Below are positions 34,151 to 42,741 of a stretch of 64,000 nucleotides of DNA, one piece after another. A program made the position numbers and the translations under genes. Source of the stretch: Atopobium sp034113385. GTDB lineage: Bacteria; Actinomycetota; Coriobacteriia; Coriobacteriales; Atopobiaceae. The stretch covers positions 62,001-126,000 of the forward strand of contig NZ_JAXEXL010000009.1 of NCBI RefSeq assembly GCF_034113385.1, in the 5' to 3' direction. The stretch's first letter is position 1. Each line of letters opens with the position of its first letter. Below the pieces are notes generated by a model. It saw only the letters and a list, made by a program, of their open reading frames with translations. It did no database searches and was not told the origin of the DNA.

Positions 34151-35365
34151 TTATGAGTGCTTGTTCTTACGTTTTTTGAGGCGCTTGCGCAGAGTGCTGC
34201 CCTCAAGCTTTTGCGCTTTAGCCTCTTGTTCAAAGGCGGGGTTATCAGGTGTAATAAGTACATCGTCATCTGCTTCTGGATCATAGTGATGAAGCAATAC
34301 TGGCTCAAACAAATGAAGCTTGGAAGCAAAGCTACCTGACGCAACAATCAAAACAATAAAGATAATCATGCGAGGCCAGACCGGAACCTTTGTCATAACA
34401 AAGGAGCCAATGCATAACATGGCGGTCCATGCATAAATAAGAAGTACTGCTTGACGCTGGTCAAAGCCACTTTGGATAAGCCTATGGTGGATGTGGCCCT
34501 TATCGGCTTGTCCAATACTTACATGAGCACGCTTGCGGCGCACAATGGCAGAGAGTGTATCAATAATAGGAATGCTCGCTACTAACAAAGGAATAATAAT
34601 GGTGGTAAGACCGGCAACGCGTGTTACGTTAAGCAAAGAAATTGCGCCTAAAGTAAACCCTAGCAACAAGGAACCTGAGTCACCCAAAAAGATGCTGGCA
34701 GGATTGAAGTTAAAGCGCAAAAATCCTAGGGTGGTACCAGCTAACGCAATAGAAAGTGCCGCAGCATCCAAGCGTCCTGCAGCAGTAGCTAATACAAACA
34801 TAGTAAGGCTTGCTATGCAGGTAATGCCAGAAGCAAGGCCATCCAAGCCGTCGATTAAGTTAATGATGTTACAGTAGGCAACCAAATACATAATGGTTAT
34901 GGGATAGGTTAAGAAACCGAGAACAATTTCACTCTCGGTAAGTGGGTTATAAATATTGCCAATAACAAGGCCGCCACACACAGCAATAACGGCAGCAATA
35001 ATCTGCCCTGTGAATTTGACGAGTGGTTTGAGCGAGAATATATCGTCCAATACACCCACAAAAAAGATACACGTTAGAGAGGCAGCAAGTAAGTAATAGT
35101 TAACGGACATGCCCGGATGGGGGACAAGCACGATAGGCCACAGGTAGCGAGTGGTACCAATATATTGCGTTACCGCTGCAGCAACCAGGCCAATAAAAAC
35201 AGCAATGCCACCCATGCGCGGGATAGGTGTTTTATTGATGCGCCGCTTACCGGGCTTATCGATAGAACCAACTTTACGAGCAATAAGCTTAGCTAGTGGG
35301 GTAGTAATAACAGTTGCGATAAGGGCAACAAGGTATACACACATGTATGGAATATATGAACTCAC
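34151..35365 (-). CDS. wecA: Undecaprenyl-phosphate N-acetylglucosamine 1-phosphate transferase, WecA/TagO family (404 aa)
   Basis: A polytopic membrane enzyme (about ten helices) that moves GlcNAc-1-phosphate from UDP-GlcNAc to undecaprenyl phosphate, starting wall teichoic acid or other glycopolymer synthesis. Motifs: RRINKTPIPRMGGIA at about residue 41, the Asp-rich NLIDGLDGLASG, FLGDSGSLLLGF with the catalytic Asp, and the HIHHRLI loop. The last 60 residues are a polar, Lys-rich tail beyond the usual end. The start is GTG 35365 with TAGGAG nine bases upstream. A good promoter lies about 65 bp upstream. It is a single gene. Confidence 0.93.
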   Translation of the reverse strand: MSSYIPYMCVYLVALIATVITTPLAKLIARKVGSIDKPGKRRINKTPIPRMGGIAVFIGLVAAAVTQYIGTTRYLWPIVLVPHPGMSVNYYLLAASLTCIFFVGVLDDIFSLKPLVKFTGQIIAAVIAVCGGLVIGNIYNPLTESEIVLGFLTYPITIMYLVAYCNIINLIDGLDGLASGITCIASLTMFVLATAAGRLDAAALSIALAGTTLGFLRFNFNPASIFLGDSGSLLLGFTLGAISLLNVTRVAGLTTIIIPLLVASIPIIDTLSAIVRRKRAHVSIGQADKGHIHHRLIQSGFDQRQAVLLIYAWTAMLCIGSFVMTKVPVWPRMIIFIVLIVASGSFASKLHLFEPVLLHHYDPEADDDVLITPDNPAFEQEAKAQKLEGSTLRKRLKKRKNKHS

Positions 35366-35429
35366 GTGGTACTACTCCTACGATGGAGCGAACACGAGCG
35401 CGTGAACGCATGTTTACACGGTAAGTTTA

Positions 35430-35458
35430 AGTACACGCCATAACTTCTAGTAAGTCAA
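35430..35458 (-). promoter_or_regulatory. Promoter of the wecA-type gene
   Basis: On the minus strand TTGACT (35453-35458) and TGTACT (35430-35435) are 17 bases apart. Transcription would start near 35423, about 58 bases before the start codon. It is back to back with the putative RNA promoter at 35484. Confidence 0.6.
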
Positions 35459-35495
35459 GACTGGTATCAATTTATCTATTTTGTATAGTAAAGGT

Positions 35496-35690
35496 GTCGA
35501 GCTCCTGCGAGCTAACTGGGTGAACCGACAAGTTTTTTCAGGGAGCCTGGTTCTTGTGCTTAGTACGGGGATCCTTCGTTGTTGAGGAAGCCGGAACAGG
35601 CAAGTAGGGCACCCACCTTATGAGAGGTGGGTTCACAATTGCAACGCAGGAGCCCGACGTTATGATGGCTGCTGCCACACGTCGAGCTCC
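35496..35690 (+). ncRNA. Candidate structured non-coding RNA (identity unknown)
   Basis: The 35366-35789 gap holds no gene on either strand but has dense, nested complementarity. A TATAGT box at 35484-35489 could start a plus-strand transcript near 35496. GCTCCTGCG (35501-35509) pairs perfectly with CGCAGGAGC (35645-35653), closing a domain. Inside, GTGAACC (35520-35526) pairs with GGTTCAC (35630-35636), and local hairpins form at 35528-35555, around 35572-35590 and at 35612-35631. After the closing stem a second strong hairpin (35649-35690) reuses GGAGC, so the two are mutually exclusive. It does not show the conserved cores of tmRNA, RNase P RNA or SRP RNA. The strand is inferred; the complement could also be a leader. 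No T-run terminator follows. Confidence 0.5.
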
Positions 35691-35789
35691 TATCACGTTA
35701 AAACTTTGTTGTTTGTGCTGTAGTGTGTAGGCTTACTGCACTGATACAAATTTGTGTGAGCGCAGTCTACACATTACTTCTTGCGAGAA

Positions 35790-36050
35790 TTACTTCTCGT
35801 CAGAACGAGGAACAACCTCAATTGCGTTCTCGGGAAGGGCTGCACCCTTAGGTTGGATAAGCAGACGATATCCCAATACATCCAAAATCTTGTTAAGAAC
35901 ACGGGTCTGAGGGTTACCAACAGCCAGAACAGAAGCGATGGCAGGCTGGCTTACGCCAAGAGCCTTAGCAAGCTCGGACTGAGTTGTTCCCTTAGCGGAA
36001 ATGATGGAGCGTAGAGCGTCGGAAATGACCACTTTTTCTTGATTAGCCAT
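35790..36050 (-). CDS. XRE-type helix-turn-helix protein (86 aa)
   Basis: A single Cro/CI-type domain: SELAKALGVSQPAIASVL is the helix-turn-helix, followed by RVLNKILDVLGYRLLIQPKG. The short C-terminal tail is acidic. Similar small proteins act as autorepressors or as antitoxins of the HigA type, but no toxin-like gene is adjacent. AGAGG lies seven bases before ATG 36050; an in-frame start at 36074 is less good. A perfect palindrome lies 43 bp upstream and probably mediates autoregulation. The gene is convergent with the putative RNA. Confidence 0.8.
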   Translation of the reverse strand: MANQEKVVISDALRSIISAKGTTQSELAKALGVSQPAIASVLAVGNPQTRVLNKILDVLGYRLLIQPKGAALPENAIEVVPRSDEK

Positions 36051-36092
36051 GCAAATGCCTCTCTTACATACCACAGCTCGTGGGCTATGAAC

Positions 36093-36113
36093 TTATCACA
36101 TAATTTGTGATAA
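36093..36113. promoter_or_regulatory. Palindromic operator upstream of the XRE gene
   Basis: TTATCACA (36093-36100) and TGTGATAA (36106-36113) form a perfect 8+5+8 inverted repeat. A further half-site TTGTGATA occurs near 36170. On the minus strand a TATAAA box lies just upstream, so a bound dimer would block that promoter. Binding by the XRE protein itself is inferred. Confidence 0.6.
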
Positions 36114-36360
36114 AGGATTTATAACCCACTTTGAAGCATTAAATCTGATTTGTAACAAAAAAGTGCATTTTTGTGATATATACATGAAAAAATAAGATAT
36201 TTTGTGTTTGCCTGATGTATCTGCGTGTGTTTTGTTGCCTTGAGACGTCGTTTTATGTCAGGTCCTTGTGGCGGGTACAATTAAGACCACACTTGCAAGA
36301 TATGTATGAGTTTTAGTCCGATGAGTCCGTGCTTTTGTTTGACTATTTAAAGAGGAACCT
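36114..36360 (+). promoter_or_regulatory. Upstream region of polA
   Basis: An AT-rich gap. A TACAAT box at 36276-36281 is the best polA -10 candidate; the -35 is weak. AAAGAGG lies just before the polA ATG. I see no gene and no stable hairpin here. Confidence 0.35.
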
Positions 36361-39045
36361 ATGACGCAAGCTACCTCCACTAAAAAAACCATTGCTGTTA
36401 TTGACGGCAACTCACTTATGCACCGTGCATTTCATGCCATTTCTCAACCCATGCAGGCACCAGATGGTCGCCCCACCAATGCTTTGTTTGGTTTCTTTAA
36501 TATGTTTGTCAAGTTCTACGAGAGCTTCTCGCCTGATGGCATAGTCTGCGCTTTTGATAAGGGTCGTCCTCAGATACGCATGGAAATGCTTCCGCAATAT
36601 AAGGCTCAGCGCCCGCCTATGGATCCAGATTTGCATGCACAATTTCCCATGGTTAAAGAGCTGCTTCGTACGATGCGTGTTCCCGTAATGGAGTGTGAGG
36701 GTTGGGAAGGCGATGACATTTTGGGTACGTTGGCTCGTCGTGGAGAACAGGCGGGCTATACCATGCTGTTGGTGACGGGCGATCGTGATATGTATCAGTT
36801 ATCTACAGACTTGGTGCATATTGTGTCTACTCGCAAAGGCATTACAGATGTATCCATTATGACGCCAGATTCTGTGAGTGATTTGTATAACGGCATTACA
36901 CCCGCGCTTGTTCCTGATTTTTATGGCCTTAAGGGCGATAGCTCGGATAATATCCCTGGCGTTCCTGGTATTGGTCCCAAGAAGGCTGCTGCACTTATTA
37001 TGCAGTATGGCAGTTTGGATGAAGTACTTGCCCACGCAGATGAAGTAACGGGCAAAATGGGTGAGAACTTACGGGCGCATAAGGAAGATGCGCTTTTGAG
37101 CCGCAAAGTGGCAACCATTCGCACTGATGCTCCTATTGAGCTGGAATTATCTGAAGTTCAGTTCCCCGCATTTACCTCTGATAAGGCATTAGCAGAGGTT
37201 TCCCAGGCTTTTTCTGATTTAGGTTTTACGGGCGTGCTTCAGCGTATTGTTGCGCTGGCAGGCGGTAGCGTACAAACGCCCAAAAGTGCTTTTTCTGCGC
37301 TTCCCAAGCCGGCAGAGGGCAAGGATGCTACTGCGCTTGTGGCGTCTGCTATCCAGAAGGGCCTGTGGGTTGGCGTAGCACTTGAGCAGGGAAGTGCTGT
37401 TGGCCAATTGGCATTGGATTTAGGCGATGCCACCAATGTGTTGTGGGTGGCCACGGATGAGGCACTGGCACGTTTTGATGGTGATGATGCCCTAGCTACA
37501 TTGCAGCAGCTGTTTGAGGCCGGCAAGATTGTATCGTCTGATGTCAAACAGTTGGTGCACATGGTCATGCCACCTGATTCTTCACAGACGGCGCTTATGT
37601 CTTATAGCCATATTGATTCTGCACGCATTTTTGATGTGGGTGTAGCAGGGTATTTGCTCGATTCTGACAAGACGAGTTTCTCGACAGCTGCATTGGCTCA
37701 GCACTACCTTAAGACTACGTTGCCTGAGGCGCATGCCACTTATTCTGAGCAAGCCATTGATGCATGGGTGGCTCGTGTGCTGCAAGACGTCTTGACCAAT
37801 CTGCTTAAACAGACCCATGCAGATGAGCTGTTTTATGCCGTAGAAATGCCCTTATTGGTGGTATTGGCAGCTATGGAGCGCAATGGTTTACATGCGGATG
37901 CGGTAGAACTTCGCAAGCAATCACAGGAATTGGGCGTAGAAATTGACCGCATGGTTGCCCATATTCAGCAAGAAGCTGGCGAGAAGTTCAAGGTTAATTC
38001 CCCTGAGCAACTATCGCATGTGTTGTTTGATGTATGGGGCTTGCCAAGCTTTGGTCTTAAGAAGACTAAGAAGGGTTTTTACTCTACCAATGCAAAGGTG
38101 CTCAGCGATTTGGCTCAAAAAGATGAGCGTGTGGCAGAGGTGTTGGAATACCGTGAGCGTACAAAGATTAAGTCAACCTATTTGGATGCTTTACCAGAGC
38201 TTATTCGCGGTGATGGTCGTATTCATACCACCTTTAATCAAACGGTTGCAGCAACGGGTCGTTTGTCCAGTTCTGATCCAAACTTGCAAAATATTCCCAC
38301 CCGTTCTGAGTTGGGCCATCGGGTACGTACGGCTTTCTCGGTGCCTCCAAAGAGCGTCTTTTTGGCATGCGATTACTCTCAGATTGAATTGCGTTTACTT
38401 GCACACTTGTCTGGTGATCAACATTTGATTGCTGCCTTTAATAGTGGCATGGATTTTCATGCTGCAACAGCAGCTCGTGTATTTGGATTGTCCATAGAAG
38501 AGGTTACACCTACATTGCGCAGTCGCGCTAAGGCCGTTAATTTTGGCATTGTATATGGCCAGCAGGCATATGGATTAGCCACTTCTTTAGGTATTCCTCG
38601 TGCCGAGGCACAAGCTATGATTGACCGCTATTTTGAGGCATATCCTGGCGTTGATGCATACCTTAAACAACAGATTAAACTTGCTCATGAGCAGGGCTTT
38701 GTAACTACTATGTATGGGCGTCGCCGCTATACCGCAGACATTAATAGCCGGAACTTTCAGCTTCGCTCGTTTGCAGAACGCACCGCTATGAATCATCCCA
38801 TGCAGGGCAGTGCGGCAGATATCATCAAGATTGCAATGGTACGTGTTCAAAACGAGTTGGTTAAACAAGGCTTGCGTGCAAAGCTTGTTTTACAAATTCA
38901 TGATGAGTTGGATTTTGAAGTTCCTACTGATGAGCTCGAGCTAGTTTCTCGTTTGGCTCAAGAGCAAATGGAAGGCGTGTGTACCTTGAGCGTTCCCTTG
39001 ATTGCAGAGCCTTCATATGGCAATAACTGGGCTGAAGCAAAGTAG
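36361..39045 (+). CDS. polA: DNA polymerase I (894 aa)
   Basis: Family A polymerase for Okazaki fragment processing and repair. The 5'-3' exonuclease domain (1-290) is intact: IDGNSLMHRAF, FDKGRP, ECEGWEGDDILGT, VTGDRDMYQL, GLKGDSSDNIPGVPGIG. The polymerase domain has motif A CDYSQIELRLL (Asp671), motif B RSRAKAVNFGIVYG and motif C QIHDELDFE (Asp848). The middle domain (about 300-500) is poorly conserved and lacks the DxE and other acidic residues needed for 3'-5' proofreading, as in Bacillus and many actinobacteria. AGAGGAACCT precedes ATG 36361. rnhA follows 10 bp on. Confidence 0.96.
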   Translation: MTQATSTKKTIAVIDGNSLMHRAFHAISQPMQAPDGRPTNALFGFFNMFVKFYESFSPDGIVCAFDKGRPQIRMEMLPQYKAQRPPMDPDLHAQFPMVKELLRTMRVPVMECEGWEGDDILGTLARRGEQAGYTMLLVTGDRDMYQLSTDLVHIVSTRKGITDVSIMTPDSVSDLYNGITPALVPDFYGLKGDSSDNIPGVPGIGPKKAAALIMQYGSLDEVLAHADEVTGKMGENLRAHKEDALLSRKVATIRTDAPIELELSEVQFPAFTSDKALAEVSQAFSDLGFTGVLQRIVALAGGSVQTPKSAFSALPKPAEGKDATALVASAIQKGLWVGVALEQGSAVGQLALDLGDATNVLWVATDEALARFDGDDALATLQQLFEAGKIVSSDVKQLVHMVMPPDSSQTALMSYSHIDSARIFDVGVAGYLLDSDKTSFSTAALAQHYLKTTLPEAHATYSEQAIDAWVARVLQDVLTNLLKQTHADELFYAVEMPLLVVLAAMERNGLHADAVELRKQSQELGVEIDRMVAHIQQEAGEKFKVNSPEQLSHVLFDVWGLPSFGLKKTKKGFYSTNAKVLSDLAQKDERVAEVLEYRERTKIKSTYLDALPELIRGDGRIHTTFNQTVAATGRLSSSDPNLQNIPTRSELGHRVRTAFSVPPKSVFLACDYSQIELRLLAHLSGDQHLIAAFNSGMDFHAATAARVFGLSIEEVTPTLRSRAKAVNFGIVYGQQAYGLATSLGIPRAEAQAMIDRYFEAYPGVDAYLKQQIKLAHEQGFVTTMYGRRRYTADINSRNFQLRSFAERTAMNHPMQGSAADIIKIAMVRVQNELVKQGLRAKLVLQIHDELDFEVPTDELELVSRLAQEQMEGVCTLSVPLIAEPSYGNNWAEAK

Positions 39046-39055
39046 GATAGCTGAT

Positions 39056-39601
39056 ATGGCAAGTTTTGACGATTTTTCCTTTAAGCCAGAAGAAGTTCCT
39101 TCTTCTGAGGCGCTTCAAGGTCCCGAGGTGCTTATTTATACCGATGGGGCTTCTCGTGGCAATCCTGGGCGAGGTGGGTATGGCGCCGTGCTAAGGTATA
39201 CCAACTCTGTTGGAGAGACTAAAACCCTTGAGCTGAGCCAAGGGTATTACAAAACTACCAACAATCGGATGGAACTTTTAGCTGTTATTGTGGCGCTTGA
39301 AGCACTTAAACGACCCTGTAACGTAGAGCTTCATAGCGATTCTCAGTATGTGGTTAACGCTTTTAATCAGCGTTGGGTAGCAGGCTGGATTAAGCGTGGT
39401 TGGAAGACTTCTAACAAGCAGCCCGTTAAAAACGTAGACTTATGGCAGCGCTTGCTTGCGGCCGCTCACAAACATGCCGTGCATTGGGTATGGGTTAAGG
39501 GACATGCTGGTCACGCGCTAAATGAGCGCTGTGATGAGCTTGCCACTACCGCAGCTGATGGTTCCGAACTCATTGAAGATACAGGTTTTATAGAAGCTTA
39601 A
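39056..39601 (+). CDS. rnhA: Ribonuclease HI (181 aa)
   Basis: Cuts RNA in RNA-DNA hybrids. The catalytic carboxylates are visible: Asp in IYTDGASRGNPGRGG, Glu in NNRMELLAV, Asp in LHSDSQYVVN, and Asp in the C-terminal NERCDELA; KGHAGHALNE holds the mobile His. A 25-residue N-terminal extension without an obvious domain precedes the core. ATG 39056 is preferred (TAGGAT upstream); 39002 lies inside polA. Pairing with polA suggests joint removal of replication primers. The last 4 bp overlap the stop codon of the convergent gene. Confidence 0.95.
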   Translation: MASFDDFSFKPEEVPSSEALQGPEVLIYTDGASRGNPGRGGYGAVLRYTNSVGETKTLELSQGYYKTTNNRMELLAVIVALEALKRPCNVELHSDSQYVVNAFNQRWVAGWIKRGWKTSNKQPVKNVDLWQRLLAAAHKHAVHWVWVKGHAGHALNERCDELATTAADGSELIEDTGFIEA

Positions 39602-40908
39602 ACGTGAGCGTTAACGTCTGTTTTGCCAATCATAATGTTGAGAATCTCTACATCAGTGGGGTGCATGCCAACTCTGCCAACGTAGCCCATGGAACGAATG
39701 GTCTCTTCAGCGTTTTCTCCAACAAGGCCATCGCCTGCTTTGAAGTTGTGATCAGATAGAGCCATATCGCAGCCAAGAATTGCAGCGTCAACGGAAGCGG
39801 ATACTTTAGCTGCGCAGCTGGGCTTTGCTCCATCGCATACAATGCCACCAACGTTAGCAAGTGTGTTTACGACCGTTGCTTCAAATTGAGCTAAGGAACC
39901 CCCACGCAAGTAGGTAATAGCTGCACCAGCACCACAGGCAGCGGAAACAGCACCACAAAATGCAGACAGCTCGCCAATGTAGTGTTTTACGTGCACAGCA
40001 ACTAAATCAGACATAGCAACTGCGCGAATGAGTTTCTCGTGATCTGCCCCTAGCTCTGCTGCGTATTCCACAACAGGCTGAGAACAGGTAATGCCTTGAT
40101 TGCCACTGCCACAGTTAATGACTACAGGCATAGGACATCCACTCATGCGGGCATCAGAGCCAGCAGCGGCTGCAGCACGTGCGCGACAGGAAATGTCATG
40201 TGGGCGGCTTGCGAGCAGGGTAGACCCAATATTAGCGCCCCATGAGTTTTTTAATCCTTCATGGGAGATGGCACGATTGCGCTCAATTTGGTTGTTGATA
40301 AGCTCTTCGATGTCAGAGCATATAACCTCATGAGCAAAATCCCAAATGGAGCTGAGAGATAAAGCTGCGCGCTCGGCGCTTGCTGCATTGGTGTCGTTAC
40401 AGTTGGATACACCGGCACCAAATCCAGCTACCTCAACAGGTGCACCATCCAAGCTTAGTTCCGTTACGTTGGTGTGGCGTTCTACTAAACAAGCAACTGA
40501 GGTGTGCCCCTTGCCCTCAGCTTGTATACGTACATACAGATTGGGAACACCTTCTGCAAGCTCAACCTCACAAAACCCCTGTTTAAGTAAGGTGTTAGTG
40601 TGAGTAATATCATCGGGAGTGACCGCTTGTAGCACCTCTAGTACGCGCGTGGGGTCTCCGCCAACACAACCCAGTGTTGCTGCCGCTTCAATGCCACGCA
40701 TGCCGTCAGAGTTGGGGACGGTTACGCTTTTTACATTCTTAATAATGTTGCCGCTGCATACTACGCTGAGTTTCTCGGCACGACAGGGAAGTGCTCCTTG
40801 AGCAAGTGCTGCTGCGAAGGCAACGGCAATGGGCTCGGTGCACCCAAGCGCACACACAAGTTCTTCTTTAAGGATGGTCAAATGATTGGCATAGGCAGTT
40901 GTATCCAC
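39598..40908 (-). CDS. cyuA: L-cysteine desulfidase family protein (CyuA/UPF0597, 436 aa)
   Basis: Family marks are EELVCALGCTEPIAVAFAAA at the N-terminus, VPNSDGMRGIEAAA, the VINCGSGNQG stretch in the middle, and the C-terminal GIVCDGAKPSCAAKV and MALSDHNFKAGDG. Conserved cysteines in these blocks are thought to hold an Fe-S cluster. Members cleave L-cysteine to pyruvate, ammonia and sulfide in anaerobes. GTG 40908 is chosen: GCAGGA lies five bases upstream. An in-frame ATG at 40935 has no such site. The gene is convergent with rnhA and divergent from rpsA with a long intergenic region. Confidence 0.87.
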   Translation of the reverse strand: MDTTAYANHLTILKEELVCALGCTEPIAVAFAAALAQGALPCRAEKLSVVCSGNIIKNVKSVTVPNSDGMRGIEAAATLGCVGGDPTRVLEVLQAVTPDDITHTNTLLKQGFCEVELAEGVPNLYVRIQAEGKGHTSVACLVERHTNVTELSLDGAPVEVAGFGAGVSNCNDTNAASAERAALSLSSIWDFAHEVICSDIEELINNQIERNRAISHEGLKNSWGANIGSTLLASRPHDISCRARAAAAAGSDARMSGCPMPVVINCGSGNQGITCSQPVVEYAAELGADHEKLIRAVAMSDLVAVHVKHYIGELSAFCGAVSAACGAGAAITYLRGGSLAQFEATVVNTLANVGGIVCDGAKPSCAAKVSASVDAAILGCDMALSDHNFKAGDGLVGENAEETIRSMGYVGRVGMHPTDVEILNIMIGKTDVNAHV

Positions 40909-41054
40909 TGGCGTCCTGCACCTCTCTGGTCGCATATAAATCGTATATAAGGTTAAGCTGATATAGCTTGCATGTTTATATGTTACAACTCATTACAGAC
41001 TGCATTGTATCGTTTATTACGTCATATGTTGTGGACGCACACACCTTCATGAAC

Positions 41055-41084
41055 TTACAAGATGATAATAAACTTCTGTATAAT
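41055..41084 (+). promoter_or_regulatory. Probable rpsA promoter
   Basis: TTACAA (41055-41060) and a consensus TATAAT (41079-41084) are 18 bases apart. Transcription from about 41091 would give a leader of roughly 265 nt before rpsA. Nothing gene-like lies in the rest of the 40909-41054 stretch. Confidence 0.6.
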
Positions 41085-41219
41085 GCTCATGTTTCTTGAG
41101 ATTTGTTCGACTTTTATGTGCTCCAAAACGAGTAATAATGATTTTTCCTCAATATTTCCTCAACAAAGTGCGCTTTTAGCTTGAAATCACCAGCATAAAA
41201 CGGTTATTCTGTCAAACGT

Positions 41220-41355
41220 ATGTCTAGGACGGACATACATCCGTATCTGTTGGCCCCCGAGCATGTAATTTTCCGTAGTTGGTGTCAGGAACTCTTTCTA
41301 CACTGCAGGCGATGACCATGGCAATCGGGGCCCCGCTTTTGAAAGGGGTCCACCT
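41220..41355 (+). promoter_or_regulatory. rpsA leader with competing helices over the ribosome binding site
   Basis: GGGCCCC (41328-41334) pairs with GGGGTCC (41345-41351), which includes the AAAGGGG ribosome site of rpsA. A second element, GGCCCCCGA (41252-41260), can pair with TCGGGGCC (41325-41332) with one bulge. These two helices cannot form together, so the site is either hidden or free. Upstream, GTATGTC and GACATAC (41219-41225 and 41232-41238) and an overlapping ACGGA/TCCGT hairpin also compete. Ribosomal protein S1 itself is a plausible ligand. The 3' part of the leader lies directly before the TTG start codon. Confidence 0.55.
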
Positions 41356-42600
41356 TTGAGTGAGATTCAGAACTCGTCCATCTTCTCTCTCGACGACATT
41401 TCTGACGAGGAGATGAACAACCTCATCGACGGTACTATTACCGACTTTGACGAGAATGATCTGGTAACTGGTACTATCGTCAAGATTGAGCGCGATGAGG
41501 TCCTGCTGGACATCGGCTTTAAGTCTGAGGGTGTAATTCCTGTTCGCGAGCTGTCCATTCGCAAGGACGCTAACCCTGCTGACATCGTAAACATGGGTGA
41601 TGAGATTGAGGCATTGGTTCTCCAGAAGGAGGACAAGGACGGCCGTCTTATCCTTTCCAAGAAGCGTGCTGAGTATGAGCGCGCTTGGAATCGCATTGAA
41701 GAGAAGTTCAATGGTGGCGAGAACGTTGAGGGTGAGGTTATTGAGGTTGTTAAGGGCGGCCTGATTCTTGATATCGGCCTGCGCGGCTTCTTGCCCGCTT
41801 CCTTGGTTGACCTTCGTCGTGTTAAGGACCTTGCTGCATACATGGGTACTCGCATTGAGGCTCGCGTTATCGAGATGGATCGCAACCGTAATAACGTTGT
41901 TCTTTCTCGTCGCGTTGTTCTTGAGGAGGCTCGTAAGGCAGAGCGTTCCGAGATTCTTACCAAGCTTCAGTCTGGTATGCGTCTTAAGGGTAACGTATCC
42001 TCCATTGTTGACTTTGGTGCCTTTGTTGACCTTGGCGGTATTGACGGTCTTATCCACATCTCTGAGCTTTCTTGGAACCACGTTAACCACCCCTCTGAGG
42101 TTGTTAAGGTTGGTCAAGAGGTTGAGGTTCAGGTGCTCGATGTTGATCTTAACCGTGAGCGCATCTCCCTTGGTCTTAAGCAAACCACCGAGGATCCTTG
42201 GCACACGCTTGTTAAGAAGTACCCCGTTGGTGCAATCGTTGAGGGTGACGTAACCAAGCTTGTTACCTTTGGCGCTTTTGTTGACCTTGGTGATGGCATT
42301 GAGGGTCTTGTCCACATCTCTGAGATGGCAAAGCAGCATGTTGATGCACCTGCACAGGTGTGCAAGGTTGGCGATACCGTACAGGTTAAGGTAATGGAGA
42401 TTGACCTTGATCGTCGTCGTATCTCCCTGTCTATGAAGGCAGCTGCCGAGACTTTGGGTATTGACATTGATGTAGAACCTCTTGAGGGCGAGGCTGCAGC
42501 TGCAGCTGAGGCAGTGTCTGAGGTAGAAGCAGAGGCAGAGGTTGAGGCCGCTGCTGAGACTTCTGTAGAGGCTCCTGCAGAAGAGACTACTGAGGAATAA
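41356..42600 (+). CDS. rpsA: Small-subunit ribosomal protein bS1 (414 aa)
   Basis: Four S1 RNA-binding domains start at about residues 36, 122, 212 and 296; the third and fourth have the best match (VDFGAFVDLGGIDGLIHISE, VTFGAFVDLGDGIEGLVHIS). This four-domain form is normal for Actinomycetota, against six in E. coli. The N-terminus is acidic, and the tail is a long Ala/Glu stretch (about 375-414). The start is TTG 41356, seven bases after AAAGGGG; no ATG or GTG fits. Codon use is that of a highly expressed gene. It lies between polA-rnhA and, after a 13-kb insertion, coaE-uvrB. A terminator follows. Confidence 0.95.
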   Translation: MSEIQNSSIFSLDDISDEEMNNLIDGTITDFDENDLVTGTIVKIERDEVLLDIGFKSEGVIPVRELSIRKDANPADIVNMGDEIEALVLQKEDKDGRLILSKKRAEYERAWNRIEEKFNGGENVEGEVIEVVKGGLILDIGLRGFLPASLVDLRRVKDLAAYMGTRIEARVIEMDRNRNNVVLSRRVVLEEARKAERSEILTKLQSGMRLKGNVSSIVDFGAFVDLGGIDGLIHISELSWNHVNHPSEVVKVGQEVEVQVLDVDLNRERISLGLKQTTEDPWHTLVKKYPVGAIVEGDVTKLVTFGAFVDLGDGIEGLVHISEMAKQHVDAPAQVCKVGDTVQVKVMEIDLDRRRISLSMKAAAETLGIDIDVEPLEGEAAAAAEAVSEVEAEAEVEAAAETSVEAPAEETTEE

Positions 42601-42627
42601 ACCTTTACGTCTTATATACAGCTTGAT

Positions 42628-42665
42628 AAAGACTCGTCTTCAAAATATGGAGACGGGTCTTTTGT
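42628..42665 (+). terminator. Terminator after rpsA
   Basis: AAAGACTCGTCT (42628-42639) pairs with AGACGGGTCTTT (42651-42662) with one G-U pair; T-rich sequence follows. Confidence 0.85.
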
Positions 42666-42741
42666 TTATCATCTTGGTAACGTTACTATTTCTAATTGAT
42701 AAACACGCTTGTTGCGCACATCAATATGCTTCATAGTACAG

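Noticed and set aside
35366..35789. tmRNA, RNase P RNA or SRP RNA in the 35.5-kb gap
   Set aside because: The conserved core sequences of these RNAs are not visible on either strand, so the candidate is left unassigned.
41224..42339. A 371-residue minus-strand frame opposite the rpsA leader and gene
   Set aside because: It lies fully across rpsA, whose four S1 domains and codon bias are clear. The long antisense frame is a by-product of that codon bias, and its sequence is low in complexity and has no ribosome site.
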